From: Opitutia bacterium
GTDB lineage: Bacteria > Verrucomicrobiota > Verrucomicrobiia > Opitutales > Opitutaceae
Length of the DNA stretch: 5,461 nucleotides
Assembly (NCBI GenBank): GCA_025351035.1
Contig: JANXWT010000269.1
Coordinates: 1-5,461, forward strand
Direction: 5' to 3'
The notes under the pieces are model-generated. The model searched no databases. It saw nothing but the letters and a program-made list of their open reading frames with translations, and was not told where the DNA came from. Positions within the stretch are counted from its first letter, which is position 1. Each line of letters opens with the position of its first letter. Made by a program: the position numbers and the translations under genes. Of the stretch, positions 1-5,461 are shown in pieces.

Positions 1-825
<825 letters not shown>

Positions 826-873
826 GTGGAGTCGGAGTGTATTTTTGGTGGTTGAAGTGGTTGACCTTGATTA

Positions 874-893
874 ACGTCGGAGATCACCGACGT
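874..893 (-). repeat. Perfect 7-bp inverted repeat (hairpin) between tRNA-Thr and tuf
   Basis: The arms acgtcgg (874-880) and ccgacgt (887-893) are perfect reverse complements around a 6-base loop. In the transcript the hairpin begins 5 bases after the encoded CCA of the tRNA. It is not followed by a run of U, so it does not look like an intrinsic terminator. It may help processing of the tRNA 3' end, or stabilise the 5' end of the tuf mRNA after the tRNA is cut out; both roles are inference. A 7-bp hairpin can also arise by chance, but its position in an otherwise unstructured leader makes it worth recording. Confidence 0.6.
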
Positions 894-898
894 CGCCG

Positions 899-974
899 TG
901 GAGCCCAGAACCGGATTCGAACCGGCGACCTCGTCCTTACCAAGGACGTGCTCTGCCAACTGAGCTATCTGGGC
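899..974 (-). tRNA. tRNA-Thr, anticodon GGT
   Basis: Read on the minus strand this 76-base gene folds into a complete cloverleaf. It has a 7-bp acceptor stem GCCCAGA/TCTGGGC, a D-arm GCTC-loop-GAGC, an anticodon stem CGTCC/GGACG with loop TTGGTAA, a variable loop AGGTC, a T-arm with TTCGAAT in the loop and a G-U pair closing one end, and an encoded CCA (899-901). The anticodon GGT (plus-strand acc, 939-941) reads ACC and ACU threonine codons. G1-C72 and C2-G71, which are known identity elements for E. coli threonyl-tRNA synthetase, are both present. The discriminator base is U73 rather than the A73 of E. coli tRNA-Thr. Its position directly upstream of tuf on the same strand resembles thrT-tufB of E. 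coli. Confidence 0.97.
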
Positions 975-1012
975 AGACCAAGGCATAGGCAAAAAACAAA
1001 GAGAACGGACAG

Positions 1013-1039
1013 AGAATGATTCCCGAAATTATCCGTCAA
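1013..1039 (-). promoter_or_regulatory. Possible promoter for the tRNA-Thr/tuf unit
   Basis: On the minus strand a TTGACG hexamer (1034-1039) matches five of six bases of the sigma-70 -35 element. Fifteen bases downstream lies CATTCT (1013-1018), a poor -10 match that keeps the key A at position 2 and T at position 6. Transcription would start near 1006 and give a leader of about 30 bases before the tRNA 5' end at 974. A rival -10 is GATAAT (1028-1033), a 5/6 match abutting the TTGACG, but it has no good -35 at the right distance. The position between an operon end and a tRNA/tuf unit supports a promoter here; the exact elements are uncertain. Confidence 0.35.
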
Positions 1040-1060
1040 CTAGATTCTTGCATTTCTTTC

Positions 1061-1092
1061 AAAAAAGCTACGGGCCGACCACCACCCGGTAA
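1061..1092 (-). terminator. Possible weak terminator at the end of the exbBD operon
   Basis: In the transcript, CGGG and CCCG near the stop codon of the TonB-like gene can pair, extended by one T-G pair, to form a 5-bp stem with an 8-base loop. The stop codon TAG and then C followed by TTTTTT (plus strand aaaaaa, 1061-1066) come next. The stem is short and overlaps the coding end, and the U-run starts 4 bases after the stem. If it works at all it is probably leaky, and some read-through into tRNA-Thr/tuf is possible. Confidence 0.25.
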
Positions 1093-1799
1093 CGTCCGGG
1101 ACTCAGGCGCTCGCCGAGTCGCGATGATTTGACGATGTGGTCGCGGAAAAACGTATCGACTTCCTCCCAACCCGAACCTGCCAGTAGCACTGGCTCGCCG
1201 ATCACGCCGGCACTGCCGATCAGCACCAGAAATTCCAGCGGAGCAAAATCCGTTCGCGGCAACTTCAACTGGCGTAATGCCTGCGCCACAATCATTTTGC
1301 CGTCCGTCAGCGCATTGACCTCCATAAAAGCGTCGCGCCCGGAGAGAGCCGGCCGCGTGCCATCGATCAGCCCGTAGCCCGCGAACGGCGCCTCGTTGCC
1401 CTGCGCCAGCACATCCCACAGCCGCTCGTCCGTCACCGCCGTCTCCTGACCATGCACCCGCATGCCACTCTCGGAAAAACTCAGCTTGGCCTCGTAGCTC
1501 GCAAAAACCTGCCCGGGCTGCCGCCGCGCGCTCTCCGGTGTCTGGCGCTGCCCAAAATTGTGCTCGGTGGGGAAAAATAACGGCGTCGGGTCGAAATACT
1601 CCGCGCGCTCCTGCATTTCGCGATCACCCGCCGTCGCGCCCGACCCCGCGAGCTTCACGAACGCCTCTTTCGTTTTCGCCGCAACTTCGTTCGCGCTCCT
1701 AGGTGCTTGCATCCACCAAAAATAAGCCCCGGCGGACGCCACGACACACACCGTTCCCACCCACACCCGTCTTTTCAACCTGCCGTTGCCGATGTGCAT
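1068..1799 (-). CDS. Single-pass membrane protein with TonB-like C-terminal domain
   Basis: This 243-residue protein has a short basic N-terminus (KRR, 9-11), one hydrophobic span at about 12-29, and a C-terminal part predicted to lie in the periplasm. Residues 190-243 follow the TonB C-terminal pattern: a beta strand FLVLI, Gly-Val turn, a second strand ending in the Ser-Gly at 209-210, a helix containing EEVDTFFRDHI (212-222), then LSPGRYRVVV as a final strand. Length (E. coli TonB has 239) and position after exbB and exbD agree with a TonB/TolA-type transducer. Against this, the proline-rich periplasmic spacer is absent and the membrane span has no histidine, whereas TonB needs His20. A segment DPTPLFFPTEHN (70-81) may be a family motif. 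The ATG at 1799 is chosen because GGGAG lies 5 bases upstream and exbD ends 10 bases before. Membrane topology is well supported; TonB homology is an inference from the pattern. Confidence 0.85.
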   Translation of the reverse strand: MHIGNGRLKRRVWVGTVCVVASAGAYFWWMQAPRSANEVAAKTKEAFVKLAGSGATAGDREMQERAEYFDPTPLFFPTEHNFGQRQTPESARRQPGQVFASYEAKLSFSESGMRVHGQETAVTDERLWDVLAQGNEAPFAGYGLIDGTRPALSGRDAFMEVNALTDGKMIVAQALRQLKLPRTDFAPLEFLVLIGSAGVIGEPVLLAGSGWEEVDTFFRDHIVKSSRLGERLSPGRYRVVVGP

Positions 1800-1809
1800 G
1801 GGGACTCCC

Positions 1810-2286
1810 TCACTTCAACTCCGGCGCGTCGCCGGGTTTGGTTTGCGGCTCGGCGGCGATCAGCACGCTCGCGAACCCGGCCTTCCTCGCCATGTCGCAC
1901 AAATCCAAAAACGCCTGCATCGAGACCTGGCGGTCGGCGCGCACGAGCAGCACCGCGCGCGGATGCTCACGCACATAGGCGGTCATTTGCTGGCGCAGTT
2001 CCGACAGCGTATACTTGCCGCCCTCGAAGAGCAGCACATTGTCGCGCCGGTAACTCACCACCACTGACGCCGCGCCCGCGCCCTGCGAGCCTGCGTTCAC
2101 CTGCGGCAACTCGATGCCGGCACCCGGCCCGCCAACATCCATGATCTGGCCCGGTGCCAGCACGAAACGCGAGCCGAACAGCACGAACATCAGTGCCACC
2201 ACGCCGGCATTCACCCAGAAAAAAACATCGAAGTCCCGCGGCGGCTTGTTCAGTCGCGATTCGAGGTCAAGCGGTCGGGTGATCAT
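1810..2286 (-). CDS. exbD: ExbD/TolR family biopolymer transport protein
   Basis: ExbD-type proteins form, with ExbB, the proton-driven stator complex of the inner membrane. This 158-residue protein has a cytoplasmic tail, one membrane span (about 21-38) and a periplasmic domain. Residues ~94-149 match ExbD well, with a strand VVVSY, then YTLSELRQQM, then VLLVRADRQVSMQAFLDLCDMARKAG (written here as a family signature: R-A-D followed by a helix ending in A-G). The candidate proton-carrying aspartate is Asp20 at the start of the span, in the place of Asp25 of E. coli ExbD; Asn26 within the span is unusual. The start chosen is the ATG at 2286: it overlaps the exbB stop as ATGA and has GGGAGGGG just upstream. 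A longer frame up to 2352 exists but would run deep into exbB. TolR is the close alternative family; context with a TonB-like protein favours ExbD. Confidence 0.9.
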   Translation of the reverse strand: MITRPLDLESRLNKPPRDFDVFFWVNAGVVALMFVLFGSRFVLAPGQIMDVGGPGAGIELPQVNAGSQGAGAASVVVSYRRDNVLLFEGGKYTLSELRQQMTAYVREHPRAVLLVRADRQVSMQAFLDLCDMARKAGFASVLIAAEPQTKPGDAPELK

Positions 2287-2927
2287 TTGTCCCCTCCCGC
2301 GGGGCCCCGCTCTTTGTTCAGCAAAAATCTCATGAGTTCGTTGCTCACCCACTCCATGTCATGCACGAGCGCGCGCACCCGGCCCGATAGAAAATGTCGC
2401 GCCAGATGCGTCGGAATCGCCACCATCAGCCCGGTCGCCGCCGCGATCAGTGCCACCCACACCCCCTCCGACAGCACCACCGGAGTGGCGTAGTTGCCGC
2501 CTTGGTTGAACAACCAAAATGTCCGAATCATGCCGAGCAGCGTGCCGAGCAAACCGAGCAGCGGCGCGATCTGCGCGATGGCCGAAAGGGAGCCGATGCG
2601 CCGCTCCAATCCGGGCAATTCTGCGAGCGCCGCCTCCTGCACCGCAAACCGCAGCGCGGCTTCGTCGGCGGTCGAATTTCTCAAGCCCGCCTTCACCACC
2701 GCCGCTACGGGGCCGGGCGTCTCCTCGCAAACCGTGAGCGCCTCCATCAGCCTGTCTTTCTCCAACAGGTTTTTTATGCCACTCAGGAATTCCGTCGAGC
2801 GAATCTGCCCGCGATGGAGGAACAGCGCCCGTTCGATGAAAATCACCAGCGCGACCGCGCCGAGCATCACCAGCAGCCACAGCACCGGGCCGCCCTTCGC
2901 AAATACACTGAAGTTGAAAGCAGTCAT
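2283..2927 (-). CDS. exbB: ExbB/TolQ/MotA family proton channel protein
   Basis: This 214-residue inner-membrane protein is the channel-forming partner of ExbD; the family uses proton flow to drive a periplasmic transducer. Three membrane spans are visible: about 14-32 ending in the typical F-I-E-R (30-33), about 113-136, and about 155-176. The family signature APLLGLLGTLLGMIRTF (121-137) is intact, with Thr129 in the position of E. coli ExbB Thr148. The third span carries AAATGLMVAIPTH (162-174), with Thr165 matching Thr181. A cytoplasmic loop rich in charged residues separates spans 1 and 2, as expected. Length is near the family norm (about 210-245). The gene starts 49 bases after the TPR gene with no strong ribosome binding site and ends overlapping exbD by 4 bases, so the two are almost certainly translated together. 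TolQ cannot be fully excluded. Confidence 0.95.
   Translation of the reverse strand: MTAFNFSVFAKGGPVLWLLVMLGAVALVIFIERALFLHRGQIRSTEFLSGIKNLLEKDRLMEALTVCEETPGPVAAVVKAGLRNSTADEAALRFAVQEAALAELPGLERRIGSLSAIAQIAPLLGLLGTLLGMIRTFWLFNQGGNYATPVVLSEGVWVALIAAATGLMVAIPTHLARHFLSGRVRALVHDMEWVSNELMRFLLNKERGPAGGDK
2291..2310 (-). promoter_or_regulatory. exbD: exbD ribosome binding site in a GC-rich palindromic stretch
   Basis: The strong Shine-Dalgarno sequence GGGAGGGG (2291-2298) sits 4 bases before the exbD ATG and inside the last codons of exbB. Just upstream is the perfect 12-base palindrome gcggggccccgc (2299-2310). In mRNA the CCCC at 2301-2304 can pair with the GGGG at 2291-2294 around a 6-base loop, hiding the binding site until ribosomes finishing exbB open it. 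Together with the ATGA overlap this suggests translational coupling; the pairing is a prediction from the bases only. Confidence 0.45.
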
Positions 2928-2976
2928 GGCAGCACCGCATCATGCGTCCCGCCTTCCGCGCGTAAATCCGCAATTT

Positions 2977-5461
2977 TCACTTCGCCTCCTTCGCCGCGCG
3001 GTAACGCGCCAGCTTCGCCTTCGCAGGCGTCGCGCCGCCGAGCTGGTTGTCAACGATGAGCTGGTAGGCTCTCTGCGCTTCGTCGAGCCGCCCGGCGTCC
3101 TCATGCAGTTGGCCGAGCTCCAGCAGCGAGCGCGACACCCAGTAGCGACCCTTCGCACCGAGCTTTTCGGCCAGTGCTCGGTCCTGCAGGAACGTGTCCA
3201 CCACCGACCAGAAAACCATCTGCGCCTTCGCCGGCTGCGTGCGCTTTTCCAGCGCGTAACCCCACTTGAATCCCGCCTCGGCCCGCAGATCCACCGGCGC
3301 CGAAGGCAGGTCGCGCAGGCGCTCGAAGATCGCCGACGCGCTCTCATAGTTCACGACGCTGTTGGCCCCTTGGGCAAACAGCGTGTCCGCGAGGGCGAGG
3401 TGCGCCAGCAGCACGTCCGGATGCTGCGAGTAATTGTTCACGAGACTCTCGTAAAATGTCCGCGCGGCGCCGAAATCGTTCAGCTTCCGCAACAGGTCGC
3501 CTTGCTTCAACCGCGCATAGAAAACCAATTCGTCGCGCGGATAATCCTGCACCAGTTTCTCCAGATAGAGCGTGTAGGCGTCGCGCAGATTCCGGTCGAG
3601 GCCCAGCCGCTCCGCATTCAGGGCCGACTCATAGAGCGCCAGCGGCGCGAACTCACTCTGCGGCTGCTCGTCCACCAGCTTCACCAGCAACTCCTGCGCG
3701 TTCACGATATCCCCGCGCTGCGCGAGTCCGCCCGCCTGCACGATGTAGGAATAGATCGCCGCCTTCGTCCCCTTGTAGTCAGCGCGCAATTTCTCCAGCA
3801 ACGCCGCTCCTTCCTTGTCGCGGCTCAACGCCAGCAGTGCCTGCGCCTTGAGCAGCAGCGCCGTGCTCGCCACGTCGGCGCGCAGAGTCTCGCCAAGCTC
3901 CTTCGCGCCGCCCTGCAACAGCACCAGCAATTCATCAACCTGCCGCACGGTCTCGGCCGGCTGCGTGCTGTCGAACGACAGGCGGGCGCGCAGCCACATC
4001 AGCCGCACGCGCAATTCATCCGGCACCCCCTGCGTGCCACTCTGCAGCAACCGGTTCACGCGCTGATAGGCGACGGGCGTTTGGCCGCGCACCTGCATTT
4101 CCTTCACCAGATTCCATTCGGCCTGCCAGCGATTGGTCGCATCGAAGCCCCTGATGGTCGCTGCCCCGTCGAGCAACGCCGCCGCCGCGGCGAGCTGCCC
4201 CGCACGGATATCCGAAAGGACGCGCTGGAAAATCAACCCGCCCGCCGGCACCGCCGGCGGCGATTCGCGCAGCGCCGCGTCGTAGGCATCGGCCGCGTTC
4301 TTGTAGTCCTCCGAGCGGAAAAACGCCTCGGCCAGCAGCACGCCCAGTTCGGCGCGCTCGCGCCCCGGGGGCAACACTGCGCGCAATTGCCCGCTCACGT
4401 CCGCCGCTGTGCGGTAGCGCTTCAGCTCCCAGGCCACCGTCAGCCGCACGCCGAGCGCCGCCGCCTTCAGCGACGATCCCGGGAAACGTTCCAGCAAACT
4501 CCGTGCGTCGTCCTCGGCCGGCGCGTAGAGTTTGTCGGCAAGCGCCGTCTGCGCGCGCACGAGCAGCAAATCCTCGAGGACCGGATGTTGCCCCGGCGAG
4601 CCGATCAGTCCGCCCAGCTCGCGCCGCAATTGCTCGCGCTCGGCGGGCGTTTTCACGCCGCGCACCAGCGAAAATAGCGCCGTCCGCTGGGTCTCCGGCC
4701 GCTGACCGGTCCGTAGCAATTCGAGAAACGCCACCCGACCCTCCGCACTGTCCTCGCCCGCAATCAGGCCGAGCAACAGGTGAAATTGGTCCGCGACGTT
4801 TCGCTCCGTGATCGGCAGCGTCGCGAGGATGCGCTGCAATACGGCCTGCGCTTCCGTCTTGCGCCCCAGCATTGCCAGACCCGTCGCGTAGGCGCGCGCG
4901 AAATCATAGCCGTTCCGCTGGCCGAGGAACCGGTCCATATTGCCGCGCATCGTCGTCAGCTCGCGCTCGGTCGGCGGCCTCACGCGCAGTCGCGCCTGCT
5001 CCTGGCCGAGCGAGAAACGCGCTCGCTGCAGCTCTGACACGCCGACGTTGATCGCCTGCTCGTAGAGTCCGCTACCGCGCACGAGATCGCCCTCGGCATC
5101 CGCCACCATGGCCTGCAGAAAATACCACCAGCTGCGGTCCGTCGCGGGCAACTCGTCGGCCTTGATGGCGGCCAGCGCGGACTTCGCCACCGCCAGACGC
5201 CTGTCGTTCACCGCGAGCAAGCCCGTGCGCAACTGATACGCCGCGTTGCGCGGGCCGTCATAGTTTTGCAACGCCGCGTCGGCCGCGCGCAGGTCGCCAG
5301 CCTCCATCAGTGCCGTCGCCAAGTGCAGCGTCACCCGCTGCCGTGCCTCCGCCGGAAGTTCTGCTTCCGTCAGCAAATCCCGGTAGCTTACCGCGGCCGT
5401 CGCCGAAAATCCCGCCCGCAAGGCGTCGTCGGCCCGCGCCTCGCTGACGATCCAGTTGCCG
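2977..5461 (-). CDS. Large tetratricopeptide-repeat protein (N-terminus outside window)
   Basis: An uninterrupted frame of 827 residues ends with TGA at 2977 and is still open at the right edge, where it reads GNWIVSEARADDAL, so the true start and any signal peptide lie beyond the window. A TTG at 5421 is in frame but there is no reason to start there. The protein is almost wholly helical and Ala/Leu/Arg-rich, with many degenerate 34-residue TPR units. Clear ones are AELGVLLAEAFFRSEDYKNA with the following AADAYDAAL (about 4269-4355) and the C-terminal LLELGQLHEDAGRLDEAQRA (about 3067-3126). TPRs are protein-protein interaction scaffolds, so no enzyme activity is suggested. The gene precedes exbB by 49 bases on the same strand. 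By analogy with CpoB, the TPR partner of Tol-Pal, it may act in the envelope next to the ExbBD motor; that role is inference. Confidence 0.93.
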   Translation of the reverse strand, partial: GNWIVSEARADDALRAGFSATAAVSYRDLLTEAELPAEARQRVTLHLATALMEAGDLRAADAALQNYDGPRNAAYQLRTGLLAVNDRRLAVAKSALAAIKADELPATDRSWWYFLQAMVADAEGDLVRGSGLYEQAINVGVSELQRARFSLGQEQARLRVRPPTERELTTMRGNMDRFLGQRNGYDFARAYATGLAMLGRKTEAQAVLQRILATLPITERNVADQFHLLLGLIAGEDSAEGRVAFLELLRTGQRPETQRTALFSLVRGVKTPAEREQLRRELGGLIGSPGQHPVLEDLLLVRAQTALADKLYAPAEDDARSLLERFPGSSLKAAALGVRLTVAWELKRYRTAADVSGQLRAVLPPGRERAELGVLLAEAFFRSEDYKNAADAYDAALRESPPAVPAGGLIFQRVLSDIRAGQLAAAAALLDGAATIRGFDATNRWQAEWNLVKEMQVRGQTPVAYQRVNRLLQSGTQGVPDELRVRLMWLRARLSFDSTQPAETVRQVDELLVLLQGGAKELGETLRADVASTALLLKAQALLALSRDKEGAALLEKLRADYKGTKAAIYSYIVQAGGLAQRGDIVNAQELLVKLVDEQPQSEFAPLALYESALNAERLGLDRNLRDAYTLYLEKLVQDYPRDELVFYARLKQGDLLRKLNDFGAARTFYESLVNNYSQHPDVLLAHLALADTLFAQGANSVVNYESASAIFERLRDLPSAPVDLRAEAGFKWGYALEKRTQPAKAQMVFWSVVDTFLQDRALAEKLGAKGRYWVSRSLLELGQLHEDAGRLDEAQRAYQLIVDNQLGGATPAKAKLARYRAAKEAK

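Noticed and set aside
2287..2352. 22-codon N-terminal extension of exbD beginning at 2352
   Set aside because: The extension lies wholly within the exbB coding end and is not ExbD-like. The ATG at 2286 has a strong Shine-Dalgarno and the ATGA overlap, and gives a normal length.
2936..2946. Near-palindrome cgcatcatgcg in the spacer before exbB
   Set aside because: The arms are only 5 bp around one base and no second copy is seen, so an operator cannot be supported.
4242..4260. Perfect 8-bp inverted repeat ccgccggc-acc-gccggcgg inside the TPR gene
   Set aside because: It encodes a Pro/Ala/Gly stretch between TPR units in a GC-rich gene; simple codon composition explains it.
2494..4677. Plus-strand open frame of 727 codons opposite exbB and the TPR gene
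   Set aside because: It is antisense to genes with strong family and repeat support, is extremely rich in Arg, Gln, His and Ala, has no domain-like pattern, and spans the exbB/TPR boundary. High GC content routinely opens such antisense frames.

Overview
The window is GC-rich (roughly 60%) bacterial chromosome in which every supported gene lies on the minus strand. In transcription order, from high to low coordinates, it holds: a large tetratricopeptide-repeat (TPR) protein whose N-terminus is outside the window; an ExbB/TolQ-type proton-channel protein; an ExbD/TolR-type partner; a single-pass membrane protein whose C-terminal end resembles the TonB C-terminal domain; then, after a gap of 93 bases, tRNA-Thr(GGT); and finally the first 275 codons of tuf (elongation factor Tu), which runs off the left edge.

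Organism: no taxonomic marker is decisive. A Gram-negative (two-membrane) bacterium is implied by the ExbB/ExbD/TonB-like set. The combination of high GC, an EF-Tu with an unusual switch I (KIVTI instead of RGITI) and a TPR-exbB-exbD-small protein order makes me favour Verrucomicrobiota, Opitutales-like. This is an inference from memory of the families, not a search result.

Layout: 2977-5461 is the TPR gene. 2928-2976 is a short spacer. 2283-2927 is exbB. 1810-2286 is exbD, whose ATG overlaps the exbB stop in an ATGA. 1068-1799 is the TonB-like gene, 10 bases after exbD. 975-1067 holds a possible weak terminator and a possible promoter. 899-974 is tRNA-Thr with an encoded CCA end. 826-898 is the tuf leader with a perfect 7-bp hairpin. 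1-825 is tuf. No stretch longer than 93 bases lacks a gene.

How the genes may work together: ExbB and ExbD homologues form an inner-membrane proton-driven motor. The third small protein has the size (243 residues) and architecture (short cytoplasmic tail, one membrane span, periplasmic C-terminal domain) of a TonB/TolA-type transducer. The TPR protein would be a scaffold or envelope partner, by analogy with the TPR protein CpoB that accompanies Tol-Pal. The tight spacing argues for one operon. The tRNA-Thr/tuf pair is a separate translation unit, reminiscent of the thrT-tufB arrangement of Escherichia coli. The most interesting item is the TPR-ExbB-ExbD-TonB-like cassette with its atypical transducer.
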